The notes beneath the pieces are model-generated. The model saw only the letters and a list, made by a program, of their open reading frames with translations, was not told where the DNA came from and made no database searches. Made by a program: the position numbers and the translations under genes. Below are positions 12,201-22,235 of a DNA stretch of 64,000 nucleotides, in pieces. Source of the stretch: Schleiferiaceae bacterium (lineage in GTDB: Bacteria > Bacteroidota > Bacteroidia > Flavobacteriales > Schleiferiaceae); NCBI GenBank assembly GCA_029254375.1, contig JAQWXR010000050.1, positions 1-64,000 of the forward strand, read 5' to 3'. Position 1 is the stretch's first letter. Each line of letters begins with the position of its first letter.

Positions 12201-12444
12201 GAACGGCACATATAGCTTTAAAAAAGGCCGCTTGTTCGGCCAAATCCGTTTGGGCATCCGACTGCTGGAGTACGTGATCGAAGCCTTCTGCCGCCGGAGC
12301 ATAGAGGGCACGATCAAACAAACCACGGCTATCTGCATACACAGATTGGGGAGTCTTGTGAGAGAACGGTGCTTGGCCGTGAGCCGCTGCGGCCCCAGCC
12401 AAGAATACAAGAAGGAGAAGTCTTCGCATCATTGTTGGAAGCAT
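9292..12444 (-). CDS. Large exported tetratricopeptide-repeat protein
   Basis: A protein of about 1050 residues made almost entirely of TPR helices; repeats such as AEVQFKLGYSHFLLGEYDQA, ALYNKAYCLYKLDRLEDA and EEYYAKSVRMDAQGRYAGYA recur along its length. The N-terminus (MMRRLLLLVFLAGAAAAHG) is a signal peptide. Three ATGs are possible (12444, 12432, 12429) and a longer TTG-type frame exists to 12486; I use 12444, but 12432 is equally good. TPR arrays bind proteins, so a periplasmic scaffold role is likely. The downstream barrel overlaps by 4 nt. It is divergent from ftsE with only 47 nt between the starts. No enzymatic motif is seen. Confidence 0.85.
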   Translation of the reverse strand: MLPTMMRRLLLLVFLAGAAAAHGQAPFSHKTPQSVYADSRGLFDRALYAPAAEGFDHVLQQSDAQTDLAEQAAFFKAICAVRLLNRDAGDQVLAFLDSYPSTARRKEAVLEMAEYSFNRRKYADARDWLRRLDGLYLPKPQRAEVQFKLGYSHFLLGEYDQARPQLAAAKSSKFPIAASAQYYYGHIAYLDTNDVTAMENLEPLQNHEEFGMVVPYYLAQIYARQGLDDKLLTLGESLLKNATAKRTPEIAKLIGQSLYKKKRYPEALPYLAMHRDLGGKMSADDFYQLGVVNAQTGHFKEAIQALNKISSNQSEVSEFGLYLLADCYVKEGQFEEALSAYQAVSALAKDPVIQEESAYQAAKLTYQSSSPFGDAIDMFKRFLVDFPQTEHRREANEYLANLYITSKDYSRAMEAIVQTGMGTMAMREAYQRVAYFRAVELFQVSDWAAAQEYFNKSLGYPQNLTFVALSHFWLGELAYRKGDAQEALAQFESFLKTPGSYTLTERPTALYNKAYCLYKLDRLEDASAAFRVYLQDAKSNDRKMEDATLRLADLYFLLGKHALAEEYYAKSVRMDAQGRYAGYAIYQQALCEGLLNNSKQKIDLLMKLSKNANPNDAFGGKYSDEAQFEAAQTQLQIGSNAAAEANFKEFIRRVPNSEKARRAALNIAIAQRNDQRLDAAIATFQDIVKKYPGTPEAREAISTARSAYDEANRIDDYLTWVQGIDFAQIRASELDSVAYMSAYDKYASSKFDEAMAGFDRYMKRFPDGFFTVKANHYAGESARRLNKPDEALGYFRKVTQAPVGEHHINAWTWILRISSARKNADEMLISAESVLALSDDASLLREANVAMMRGHQSMRHLEVAYGYSEVVGADERNSPEVRTEAKANVARNAMLMCLGRRSRKGDFLESWGEPGLDPSQRDWLSKSLSAYAHFIKNGPAVLQAEAAYHKALVLYLDGSHSASNEEIFWLIDNLPGQGEWRFKALLILAHNYAALDDKFQANYTLDFIIAENFIAETVEQAKAFHALLNTPAEDASGPTVDTIIEMPTLP

Positions 12445-12491
12445 AAAGGTAGTTCGGACCAACAAAATCCTGTTAATTTGTGTCATAAACC

Positions 12492-13187
12492 ATGCCTATG
12501 GAAAGCCAGAGCCCCATTTTATCCCTAAAGAATGCCGACATATATCAAGGTGATCACTTGATTTTGAGCCAAGTAAACCTTGAAATGCGCAAGGGAGACT
12601 TCATTTATTTGATTGGCGCTACAGGCTCTGGAAAGTCCTCATTATTGAAAACTCTTTACGCGGACCTCCCATTGACGGTCGGTGACGGAGAATTTGTAGG
12701 CTATGATTTAAGAAACCTCAAGGACAAGGATATTCCATTTTTGCGTAGAAATTTGGGCATTGTGTTCCAAGATTTTCAGCTGCTCATGGATCGAAGTGTT
12801 TTTGATAACCTTGATTTCGTTTTGCAAGCCACAGGGCAGCATAATGAAGCCGAAAACGGTGATCGCATTCAACAAGTGCTCAAGCGCGTCGGAATGGCGA
12901 CCAAAGAACATAAAATGCCCTATCAACTTTCGGGAGGGGAACAACAACGGGTTGCGATTGCGCGAGCCTTGCTTAACAATCCCCCCTTTATTTTGGCCGA
13001 CGAGCCGACGGGGAACCTAGATCCGCATACTTCGGAAGAAATCATGCATTTGATGGAAGAAATTTCCGCTTCAGGACGAACCATCCTTATGGCCACCCAC
13101 GACTATGCGCTACTTCTAAAGTTTCCTCATCCTACATGGAAGTGTGCCGGCGGAAGCATTAGCAGCACTGTGCAGCGAACCCTTTAA
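12492..13187 (+). CDS. ftsE: Cell division ABC ATPase FtsE
   Basis: 231-residue cytoplasmic ABC ATPase, in the family that works with FtsX to regulate peptidoglycan hydrolysis at the septum. It has Walker A GATGSGKSS (near residue 37), the Q-loop in VFQDFQLL, signature LSGGEQQRVAIARA, Walker B FILADEPTGNLDP and the H-loop MATHDY. The FtsE-like N-terminus and DLRNLKDKDIPFLRR segment separate it from other small ABC ATPases such as LolD, though not with certainty. No ftsX is adjacent. The start may be the ATG two codons later. A near-match -7 box (TTAATTTG) lies 11 nt upstream. The 3' end overlaps the convergent glycosyltransferase by 4 nt. Confidence 0.88.
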   Translation: MPMESQSPILSLKNADIYQGDHLILSQVNLEMRKGDFIYLIGATGSGKSSLLKTLYADLPLTVGDGEFVGYDLRNLKDKDIPFLRRNLGIVFQDFQLLMDRSVFDNLDFVLQATGQHNEAENGDRIQQVLKRVGMATKEHKMPYQLSGGEQQRVAIARALLNNPPFILADEPTGNLDPHTSEEIMHLMEEISASGRTILMATHDYALLLKFPHPTWKCAGGSISSTVQRTL

Positions 13188-15424
13188 GCAATCAGGTCCC
13201 CAACGGACAGAGGCTCGGTCCAAGGGACTCGAGCTAGATGGGTTTTTTCTGCGCGTGCTCGATCCCAGCCTATTTTCAAGGCAGTTTCAACGGCATGCGC
13301 CAAGCTTTGCGGATCCTTGTAGGTAAGGATACTCATTTCTTCCGTCCAATCGAGTCCAGCGACCGCGGCTTCGTGAGCAATGATCCAACGCCCCTGATAG
13401 AGCGCTTGAATAAGTTTCAATTTCAGTCCCAAGCTATGCTCGGCATGCACCAGCACCATAGAGGCTTCATTGAAGGCCTGAGCCATGCGGGCATCTGAGG
13501 GCAATTCTAGGAGGTCAACGTTTTTAGCCGACGCCAGGCTTCGCAATGAATTTGAAAAGCCATGCCCCCCCCAAATGATGCGCAAGGGCAAGTTTGCGCT
13601 CCAACGCGCAGCTCGATCATTTTCAATCACGGAGAACTTGCCTGGAACGAGCATGGTCTGTTCTGAAGCCGGCGTTAAAGGAGGCATGCCTTCAAATCTT
13701 TTTTGAGGCGGAACCACTAGTGCCCCGCGGCCTCCCAGCGCCTTCCAATGTTGCGCATCTTTGGATGTCAAGGTCCAAACGGGACCTTCCCAGCGCAGGG
13801 CCAATTGTCTTTCCCAACGCGCCAGTTTTGCGGCTTCCCAGCGCAAGTACATGCGTTTGAATCCGCTTGAATATTCACTCAAGCTTCGGTAGTATAAGGA
13901 TTCCGGGTTATGCCAGCGCAAAACAGCCGCTGCGGGAAAGCGCAAAGCGCTTAGATGGCTGCCTTGTACCGCATGTTTTCCTGAAGCCGTTTGCAAAGCT
14001 CTGCGGAGGGATCGGGTATTTCTACTGCCCACCGTATACGGGCGATTCAATGAGGCAATGGCCCAATGATTTCGTCGATAGGTTTTGAATTGCACCCCGG
14101 GATAGTCTCGAAGAGTTAAGGCCTCGGAGTGTGCATACGTGTTGTTGGTTGTAGCATGAAGCACTACTTGGCAGCCGGCTTCGATCAATCGTTCTACTTG
14201 TCCCGCCACTTCCAACGTTCCACCGTAAACTGGCGGTTCCAGGCGATCCATCGACCAAACGTGCACGGTTTTGTCCCCCTGAAGTCGCTGGATCAATGCC
14301 TCCCACGTGGATTTTTCATTCTCCCAGTGATAGCGATGCGCGGCCTCTTGGGCTGATTTCATGGCGAGGCGGTACGTTTCGGGTTCGAGAAGTTTTTCCA
14401 CAGCCTCCAAAATGGCCGCCGCCGAGGTTTTGGGCAAAACAAGCCCCGCTTCACCTAGGTGCGCCACGACCTCCACCAAATCACTTACGATCACAGGAAT
14501 GCCCGCTTGGAAATAATCAAATAATTTATTGGGGAGACTCCATCGGTAGTTTTGACTTTTAGGCTTATCCAAAGAAAAACCAATATGTGCAGCTTGAGTG
14601 TAGCGTCGAAGGACATCACGTGGAACACGCCCAACAAAGCGTACTTTTTCGTCTATCCAGCCATGCTGCGCGGCGGCATTTTCCAACGCCGGGAAGGCAT
14701 CCCCCGAGCCCACGATGAGGAGGAAGGCACTTGGATGCTGCCCGAGCGCCTCCAGTAGCTCTTCGGCCCCTCGGTCTATATTAATTCCCGCACCTTGAAG
14801 TATCCAAATAGGTCGATCTGAGGGAATCTGAAGCTCCGCACAAGCCTGCAGGCGTCGCTGCTCTTGAGCCTCGTCGCCATCAATAGGGAAGTGCAATCCG
14901 CCTTCAGGTAAAAGTGGCACATTGCGGACCACATTCAGCGACTGCCCGTAGTGGGCGTAGTAGGCCTGAGCAATTGAATGGTTTACCGTGACGCCAGCCG
15001 TTATTTCTGGGAAGCAGCGCTTTTCAACCCACCGCCATAAGCTTTGGATGAACGGGCGCGATTCTAATTCAGGCGCTCCCAGGAAGTACTCATGACTGTC
15101 ATACACTAAGGCTTTGCCGCGGCGCTTGGCCCAATACGCATTGGGCCAAAGGGTATCCAAGTCATTGGCGAGATACACATCGGGCTTTTCTCTGCGCAGC
15201 AGTTTCCAAAGACGCCATTGAAATTCCAAGTAAAAAAAGGGACCTTTTCGAAACTGACATCGGAAGCGTTCTGTCCGGTAAAGGCGATCTAAGGGCGCTG
15301 GATTGGGGTAGTCTCGGCCCGCCAGTACTACCTCATAGCCCATTTCTTGCCAAACTAAACAAGTGCGATGCACGCGTTGATCCGAATGCAAATCATTGAT
15401 GACAGATAGAAGCACCGAAGGCAT
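13184..15424 (-). CDS. Two-domain glycosyltransferase (GT4-type fused to second glycosyltransferase-like domain)
   Basis: A 746-residue protein formed by two glycosyltransferase-like halves. Residues 1 to about 390 are a GT-B enzyme of the GT4 type: LLSVINDLHSDQRVHRT at the start, LVYDSHEYFLGAPEL in the middle, and a C-terminal nucleotide-sugar half with ILQGAGINIDRGAEELLEAL and KLFDYFQAGIPVIVSD. From about residue 395 a second unit begins (VHVWSMDRLEPPVYGG) with VLRWHNPESLYYRSL and LGLKLKLIQALYQGRWI, resembling the mannosyltransferase-like proteins often encoded beside this GT4 gene in flavobacteria (recalled, not searched). A fusion of two neighbouring genes is inferred. Donor and acceptor are unknown; surface-glycan synthesis is likely. 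A near -7 box (TACCTTAG) lies 5 nt before the ATG. Confidence 0.8.
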   Translation of the reverse strand: MPSVLLSVINDLHSDQRVHRTCLVWQEMGYEVVLAGRDYPNPAPLDRLYRTERFRCQFRKGPFFYLEFQWRLWKLLRREKPDVYLANDLDTLWPNAYWAKRRGKALVYDSHEYFLGAPELESRPFIQSLWRWVEKRCFPEITAGVTVNHSIAQAYYAHYGQSLNVVRNVPLLPEGGLHFPIDGDEAQEQRRLQACAELQIPSDRPIWILQGAGINIDRGAEELLEALGQHPSAFLLIVGSGDAFPALENAAAQHGWIDEKVRFVGRVPRDVLRRYTQAAHIGFSLDKPKSQNYRWSLPNKLFDYFQAGIPVIVSDLVEVVAHLGEAGLVLPKTSAAAILEAVEKLLEPETYRLAMKSAQEAAHRYHWENEKSTWEALIQRLQGDKTVHVWSMDRLEPPVYGGTLEVAGQVERLIEAGCQVVLHATTNNTYAHSEALTLRDYPGVQFKTYRRNHWAIASLNRPYTVGSRNTRSLRRALQTASGKHAVQGSHLSALRFPAAAVLRWHNPESLYYRSLSEYSSGFKRMYLRWEAAKLARWERQLALRWEGPVWTLTSKDAQHWKALGGRGALVVPPQKRFEGMPPLTPASEQTMLVPGKFSVIENDRAARWSANLPLRIIWGGHGFSNSLRSLASAKNVDLLELPSDARMAQAFNEASMVLVHAEHSLGLKLKLIQALYQGRWIIAHEAAVAGLDWTEEMSILTYKDPQSLAHAVETALKIGWDRARAEKTHLARVPWTEPLSVGDLIA

Positions 15425-15452
15425 ACCTGCTAAGGTAGGCCAAAGGCGCGGC

Positions 15453-15460
15453 TATCTTTG
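15453..15460 (+). promoter_or_regulatory. Putative -7 promoter box for queA
   Basis: TATCTTTG is a perfect TAnnTTTG match only 4 nt before the queA ATG, which would place transcription start at or next to the start codon. Confidence 0.65.
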
Positions 15461-15464
15461 CAGT

Positions 15465-16664
15465 ATGGACCCCCGTCAATTGCGCATTTCAGACTACGGC
15501 TACGAACTCCCGGACCAACGTATCGCGCAGTTTGCGCTTGAGCCTCGAGATGCTGCCAAATTACTCACATGGAATGCTGGCACCATAGCTCACCGCCATG
15601 TTTCTGACATGATGCAAGCGATAGCAGATTTGGGCTTTGGCCAAGGGGGACATCTCGTCTTGAACGAAACCCGAGTCGTCCAGGCTCGCCTCATCTTTCC
15701 CCGAGGTGATGCAAAGCCTTTTGAACTTTTTTATTTGCATCCAGCCAAGGATTCTGTGGAACAAGCCATGGCCGCCCAAGGCCGGCTTGAAGCCATCTGT
15801 AAAGTGCGCTATTCCAAAAAATGGAAGGACGGTGACATTCTCATGATTGATCGGCTCCGCGCGAGGCGGATTCGCATTGAAGGCGATGTATCTGTCGTTG
15901 AATTTTTCTGGGATAGTCAAGAAACGTGGTCAGAATTGCTGGAGCATCTAGGCCAGCTTCCCCTCCCGCCCTATTTGCAGCGTCAAGCAGAAGCGGCGGA
16001 CCACGAACGCTACCAGACCGTTTTTGCCCGGGTCGAAGGATCCGTAGCCGCCCCCACAGCCGGCCTGCATTGGACCGAAGCCCTGCTCAAAGAAATAGAA
16101 GCTAAAGCTTGGACCCCGGCGAAAGTCCGTTTACATGTGGGGGCAGGAACCTTTCAACCTGTTAGCAGCGAACGAATGGAGGACCACCCGATGCATTCGG
16201 AAGAAATTTCCATTGACGTCTCGACCATGCGATCCTTAGCGGACGATCAGACCATTTGGGCGGTAGGCACCACAGCGGCCCGGACCCTGGAATCTCTGTA
16301 TTGGCTCGGACTTTCTGTCCTAGACGGAAACGATCCCCCTCATTGTTTAGATCAATGGGCGCCCTATGCATCACGTGAGGTATGGCCGTCTCGTGGCGAG
16401 GCACTCCATGGTCTAGCCGATGCCCTTGAGGCCGCAGGACGTGACCGATATCTTGGCCAAAGTGCGCTGTTGATTGCGCCGCCCTATTCCATGAAAGTTG
16501 TTGATGTTCTCATGACAAACTTTCACCAACCGCATAGCACCCTACTTCTCTTGGTAGCCGCAGCCATTGGGCCGAAATGGTTTGAATTGTATCAAAGTGC
16601 CTTGAATTCAGACTATCGCTTCTTGAGTTACGGTGACGCCTGCCTTTTGAGGGTTCAGCCCTAG
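15465..16664 (+). CDS. queA: tRNA preQ1(34) S-adenosylmethionine ribosyltransferase-isomerase QueA
   Basis: 399-residue cytoplasmic enzyme that transfers and isomerises the ribosyl moiety of SAM onto preQ1 at position 34 of tRNA, making epoxyqueuosine. Recognised by the start (ISDYGYELPDQRIAQFALEPRD), the central VAAPTAGLHWTEALL, RLHVGAGTFQPV and the C-terminal TNFHQPHSTLLLLVAA. It has inserts relative to the usual ~350-residue form, including one after the LESLYW segment. The ATG is chosen because it precedes the conserved N-terminus and follows a perfect promoter box; an in-frame upstream extension has no family support. It is divergent from the glycosyltransferase with 40 nt between starts. 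Confidence 0.95.
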   Translation: MDPRQLRISDYGYELPDQRIAQFALEPRDAAKLLTWNAGTIAHRHVSDMMQAIADLGFGQGGHLVLNETRVVQARLIFPRGDAKPFELFYLHPAKDSVEQAMAAQGRLEAICKVRYSKKWKDGDILMIDRLRARRIRIEGDVSVVEFFWDSQETWSELLEHLGQLPLPPYLQRQAEAADHERYQTVFARVEGSVAAPTAGLHWTEALLKEIEAKAWTPAKVRLHVGAGTFQPVSSERMEDHPMHSEEISIDVSTMRSLADDQTIWAVGTTAARTLESLYWLGLSVLDGNDPPHCLDQWAPYASREVWPSRGEALHGLADALEAAGRDRYLGQSALLIAPPYSMKVVDVLMTNFHQPHSTLLLLVAAAIGPKWFELYQSALNSDYRFLSYGDACLLRVQP

Positions 16665-16731
16665 GCTCATTAGCACCTGTGTACTTTCATTTAGGACCGA
16701 TTCGCCCCAGTTTTTATCATTCTTTTGGCCA

Positions 16732-17694
16732 ATGCCCTGGCCTAGTTTTTTTCTTTTTGGATCCGTCCTGCTGTCGGGGACCAATGCAGTCAGCGGCCAG
16801 GAGATTTGCGCGGATACTTTGCGCATCCTTTGGTGGAATGTAGAAAATGCCTTTGATACCCTGGATGATCCCCTCACCCGGGACGAGGAATTCACTCCGG
16901 AAGGCCAAAAGAATTGGACTTCTGAACGCTATTATCGAAAACTTTCACATCTCGCTAAAGGCATCCGAACCGCATGCAAGGGAGGCGTGCCTGACTTTAT
17001 CGGACTTTGTGAAATTGAAAATGGACTCGTTTTGGATGACCTATTGGTCCGTCTTCCTTGGGAATGGGATCTGTGGGCTTGTCATCAAAATAGCCCGGAT
17101 AGTCGGGGTATTGATGTAGCCATTCTCTACAACCACCAGCGTTGGCGACTAGATTCTCTGGTCTTTATCTCTGCGCCCGATGGACAGCGAAGCCGCGATG
17201 CTGTGTGGACCCATTTTAGCGAACACGCTGTGGATTTAGGCCACTCGATTCAATTGCTTTGGTTGCATCTCCCTTCCCTGAGGCAGCCTGATGAACGTAT
17301 TCGAAGGGCCGTATTGGAAAATGCGCTGTTTCATCAAAAAGCAGATATGGTTTTGGGAGACTTAAATAGCCATCCCGATGGCCCAATGGGTTTATGGATG
17401 AATGCACTTGGCTACCAAAGAGTTCCTGGAAGCCCCCGCTGGGGAACCTATGCTTTTGGCTCTAAGTGGAGTTTTTTGGACCATGGATGGCTGCAGAGAG
17501 ACGGCTCATGGGAAGGCAAAATGGAGGTTATTCCATTTGGAATCAACAGTAAAGGTGTTGGTATCCCCTCCATCAAGCCCACCTTTTACGCAGGAAACTA
17601 CTACGGAGGCGCATCGGACCACCTCCCTATCTCCTATCTTGTATGGATGAGAAAGGCTTTGCCGTACATTTATACATTAAAATATACACGTTAG
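16732..17694 (+). CDS. Secreted endonuclease/exonuclease/phosphatase-fold protein
   Basis: A 320-residue protein with a signal peptide (residues 1 to about 22, ending AVSGQ). The EEP fold is shown by WWNVENAFD near the mature N-terminus, GLCEIEN (metal-binding Glu), GIDVAILYN, GDLNSHPD (catalytic Asp/Asn) and the terminal SDHLPISY (catalytic Asp/His). All key residues are present, so it should be an active metal-dependent phosphoesterase; whether it cleaves nucleic acid or another phosphate ester cannot be told. A near-match -7 box (TTCTTTTG) lies 4 nt before the ATG. The next gene starts 4 nt after its stop, so the pair is probably one operon. Confidence 0.85.
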   Translation: MPWPSFFLFGSVLLSGTNAVSGQEICADTLRILWWNVENAFDTLDDPLTRDEEFTPEGQKNWTSERYYRKLSHLAKGIRTACKGGVPDFIGLCEIENGLVLDDLLVRLPWEWDLWACHQNSPDSRGIDVAILYNHQRWRLDSLVFISAPDGQRSRDAVWTHFSEHAVDLGHSIQLLWLHLPSLRQPDERIRRAVLENALFHQKADMVLGDLNSHPDGPMGLWMNALGYQRVPGSPRWGTYAFGSKWSFLDHGWLQRDGSWEGKMEVIPFGINSKGVGIPSIKPTFYAGNYYGGASDHLPISYLVWMRKALPYIYTLKYTR

Positions 17695-17698
17695 TGCC

Positions 17699-18631
17699 AT
17701 GAAAAGAATTTTACTCCTATCCCTCGCGGCGATTGCTTTGGCAAGTTGCACAAAGCCTGAACCTGAACCCACTCCTGAAAAGTACATTACGGACGATTTG
17801 GTCGTGACGGAAGATCAAAAGGCATTTATCATCGAAACTACGGGGACGTGGTGTCAATATTGCCCCAATGGCACTGCGTTGATGCTCAAAGAATTGCGCA
17901 GATACAATGTGAACGGTGACAGCAACATCCGTGTAATTGGTTTTGCCTCGCACACTGGCGATCCTCTGGAGACCCCCGTTCAAACTCTGCTCAATAATAG
18001 CTTCCCCACGAGTGGCGTACCCAACTTCTATGTGAACAATGCCGATGCGGGCCAAAGCATCGCTGGACCAACAGCTGCCGCGGTCAGTGGTATCCCTGTG
18101 CTAGGCGTCGTGCATACCACGCATGAAAACGCTGAGGGAGATACCGTCATCGTGGACATTAAAGTTCAATTCTTTGAAGACAGTAAGAACACCTCCTACT
18201 TCGTTCAGAGTTACTTATTGGCAACGGGCATTGAGGCACGTGAGTATACTGTAAATGGTATGCCCGTGAACTTGAATCAAGTTTCGTCCGTGCCCATCGT
18301 AACAACCGGTTCTGGCGCGACCCCTTCTACGTGGGCCGTAGACACCGTTGGTCGTAAATCTGGCGACGTGTATACCCATGACCACATACCCGTGGTTCAG
18401 GGAATCACTGGCTTCGAGTGGGGAGTTACCCTAGACACGGTAAACCCATTGGGTCGTTCTTACTTCATGGGAGATATTTTTGGCTCAAAGTATACCCCTA
18501 TTCAGATCAAGCTTCCAAAATTGCTTCCTAGCATCCCAGGTGTCGAATACGAAGTGGCCACAATCATTTGGTCCGAGCGTTTTGATGGAACTGCTGGCGT
18601 ATTATTTGTCAACGGATTCGAGGGAAAGTAA
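17699..18631 (+). CDS. Omp28-related lipoprotein with thioredoxin-like CxxC motif
   Basis: A 310-residue lipoprotein: the signal peptide ends in the lipobox LASC (Cys16), followed by a Pro/Glu-rich linker (TKPEPEPTPEK). The next domain has a thioredoxin-like start (FIIETTGTWCQYCPNGT) with a CxxC pair, then VIGFASHTGDP and TSGVPNFYVNN with a conserved cis-Pro-like position. This arrangement is known from Omp28-related proteins of Bacteroidota. Redox activity is plausible but unproven. A strong terminator follows 19 nt after the stop. Confidence 0.82.
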   Translation: MKRILLLSLAAIALASCTKPEPEPTPEKYITDDLVVTEDQKAFIIETTGTWCQYCPNGTALMLKELRRYNVNGDSNIRVIGFASHTGDPLETPVQTLLNNSFPTSGVPNFYVNNADAGQSIAGPTAAAVSGIPVLGVVHTTHENAEGDTVIVDIKVQFFEDSKNTSYFVQSYLLATGIEAREYTVNGMPVNLNQVSSVPIVTTGSGATPSTWAVDTVGRKSGDVYTHDHIPVVQGITGFEWGVTLDTVNPLGRSYFMGDIFGSKYTPIQIKLPKLLPSIPGVEYEVATIIWSERFDGTAGVLFVNGFEGK

Positions 18632-18650
18632 GCATTTCCTTTTTAGATTT

Positions 18651-18679
18651 AAAGCGCGCCTAATCGGCGCGCTTTTTTT
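18651..18679 (+). terminator. Intrinsic terminator after Omp28-like gene
   Basis: A 10-bp stem (AAAGCGCGCC paired with GGCGCGCTTT), a 5-nt loop and a run of seven T. It is the best terminator of the left half of the window. Confidence 0.88.
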
Positions 18680-18722
18680 ATGCCATCTGCCGCCCTCCGT
18701 TTTTAGTATGTCCATTAAAGAC

Positions 18723-18755
18723 TGATCCCCGGTCCTTGAAAGGACGCGGGGATCA
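18723..18755. other. Long intergenic hairpin between Omp28-like gene and yidC
   Basis: TGATCCCCG pairs with CGGGGATCA around an inner stem GTCCT/AGGAC with a TGAA loop; one G is bulged. Neither strand has a T-run after it. It could be the yidC transcript end or a small structured RNA. A second, imperfect hairpin lies at 18801-18837. The rest of 18680-18838 shows nothing else. Confidence 0.5.
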
Positions 18756-18838
18756 GCATTTCATTCAAAAAGATATTTCGCTCCCTTACACAGCTTTCAT
18801 GGAAGCGATACTGCGAATGCTTAGTGAGCATCGCTCCT

Positions 18839-20590
18839 TTACTTATCCATGCGGCGCATGCGGCGGTTGCCTGCATCTTTTTGAGACTCGAGCATGTCGT
18901 TCATACGCTTCTGCAACTTACTTTGCTTTCCGCCTTTCGCTTTATTTGCCATGAGCTTGGCATGAATTGATTCTTCATCAATGAAGAATTTTCGAATCGC
19001 CCATTGCTGACCAAAAATCAAAATATTGCTGACGAAATAATAAAAGGATAGACCTGAAGCATAGTTATTAAACCAAACCAAGAGCATGACGGGCATTAAA
19101 TATTGAATGATCAGCATCTGCTGCTGCATCATGCTGCTGCCTGACTGTGGTGTCATGGAATTATTGAATTTCGTATAGATGTACGTCGAAATGGCCATCA
19201 GGATGGTAAACAAGCTGATGTGATCCCCATAAAACGGAATGCTGAACCATTGACCAAATTCAAAGATGGAGTCGTAGGCCGAAAGGTCGTCTGCCCAAAG
19301 GAACGATTGCTGACGTAATTCAATGCTCGCTGGGAAGAAACGGAACATAGCGATCAAGATGGGAAACTGTAGCAACTGAGGGATGCAACCACCCAAGGGG
19401 TTTACGCCCGCTTTTTGGTAGAGCGCCATCACTTCTTGTTGCTTCTTCGATGCATCACTATCCTTGTGGCGCTCGTTGATCTCATCCAATTCAGGCTTGA
19501 GCACGCGCATTTTGGCCATGCTCTTGTACGATGAGAAGGTCAATGGGCTCAATATAAGCTTGATGATCAATGCCATTAGGAAGATGATCAAACCATAGTT
19601 CCAGCCAAAGCCATCAAATAGATTGAACATCGGAATAACGGCACCTTTTGAAATCCAGCCAAAGATTCCCCAGCCAAAGGGGATAATCTCGTCAAAGTGC
19701 TGATCGTAGTCTTTCAGTAAATTGTATTGATTGGGGCCGTGGAACCATAAACCCTTCGCGTGAACGCCTCCGCTGCTCCCTGCCAGTGTGAGTTCGGAAC
19801 GGAACAATCGAGTATGGCCCGTATCGCTCACTTCGGCTGTCTTGGTCAACACGTGTGCGGTGGTGAACGGTGTTTCCGAGGCGAAAATGCTGGAGAAATA
19901 CTGTTGCTTGTGGGCTACCCATCCGATGTTCGATACTGTCTCCTCGTCATCACGTCCGTCGCTGAGATAGTCATCGGACTGCTCCGCCGCATCCCAGAAA
20001 TAGGTCGAGGTATTTTGTGCTTCATTATCAAGGCTCTTCTCATTGCGAATGCCATCTTGTTTCCAGTCTAACGTAACGTTCGCTGCTCCTTCCACATCGA
20101 GGGCCCAGTTTAAGCCATAGCCCTCACCCAAAGTAAAGGTCCAGGTAGTCGCCCCAGAGGTCATACTAAGGATTTGGCTGCCATTATTGCCCACCGTAGT
20201 GACGGCGGTGAATACCCCTTCATGCGCACCAACCATGGATTGACGACCGTTTACGAGGTATAGATCTTCCCCATTATAGCGCTTGTAATCTTTGAGCTGA
20301 ACCTGCTGGAGTTGGGCACCTGCCGTCGTGAATGTATACTTCACCACCTCGTTTTCAAGCACGATGCTTTCGAGTTCAGGGGCTGTGCTATCGGAAAGCA
20401 TAACCGCCACTGGAATGGCGTCAGATAAAATCACATCTTCGATAACTGCTTCTGCCGGGACGCCAGTGGTCTCTTGTTTCGGGTCATTCGGTTGTAATTC
20501 AGAGGCCCAAAAGCTCATCCCAAAAAGGATCGCAGCAATGAGAACGAAGCCAATGATTTGATTGCGATCGATCGATTTTTCTTCTAACAT
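18839..20590 (-). CDS. yidC: Membrane protein insertase YidC
   Basis: 583-residue inner-membrane insertase that places membrane proteins into the bilayer, alone or with SecYEG. The first membrane segment (NQIIGFVLIAAILFGMSFWA) is followed by the large periplasmic beta-sandwich domain (residues ~50-340). The conserved five-helix core then begins near NYGLIIFLMALIIKLILSPL, with the cytoplasmic loop KSMAKMRVLKPELDEINERH and GCIPQLLQFPILIAMFRFFP. The C-terminus is basic (KGGKQSKLQKRMND), as in ribosome-contacting tails. It starts 1 nt after pyrG, so the two form an operon. Confidence 0.96.
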   Translation of the reverse strand: MLEEKSIDRNQIIGFVLIAAILFGMSFWASELQPNDPKQETTGVPAEAVIEDVILSDAIPVAVMLSDSTAPELESIVLENEVVKYTFTTAGAQLQQVQLKDYKRYNGEDLYLVNGRQSMVGAHEGVFTAVTTVGNNGSQILSMTSGATTWTFTLGEGYGLNWALDVEGAANVTLDWKQDGIRNEKSLDNEAQNTSTYFWDAAEQSDDYLSDGRDDEETVSNIGWVAHKQQYFSSIFASETPFTTAHVLTKTAEVSDTGHTRLFRSELTLAGSSGGVHAKGLWFHGPNQYNLLKDYDQHFDEIIPFGWGIFGWISKGAVIPMFNLFDGFGWNYGLIIFLMALIIKLILSPLTFSSYKSMAKMRVLKPELDEINERHKDSDASKKQQEVMALYQKAGVNPLGGCIPQLLQFPILIAMFRFFPASIELRQQSFLWADDLSAYDSIFEFGQWFSIPFYGDHISLFTILMAISTYIYTKFNNSMTPQSGSSMMQQQMLIIQYLMPVMLLVWFNNYASGLSFYYFVSNILIFGQQWAIRKFFIDEESIHAKLMANKAKGGKQSKLQKRMNDMLESQKDAGNRRMRRMDK

Positions 20591-20591
20591 T

Positions 20592-22235
<1,644 letters not shown>

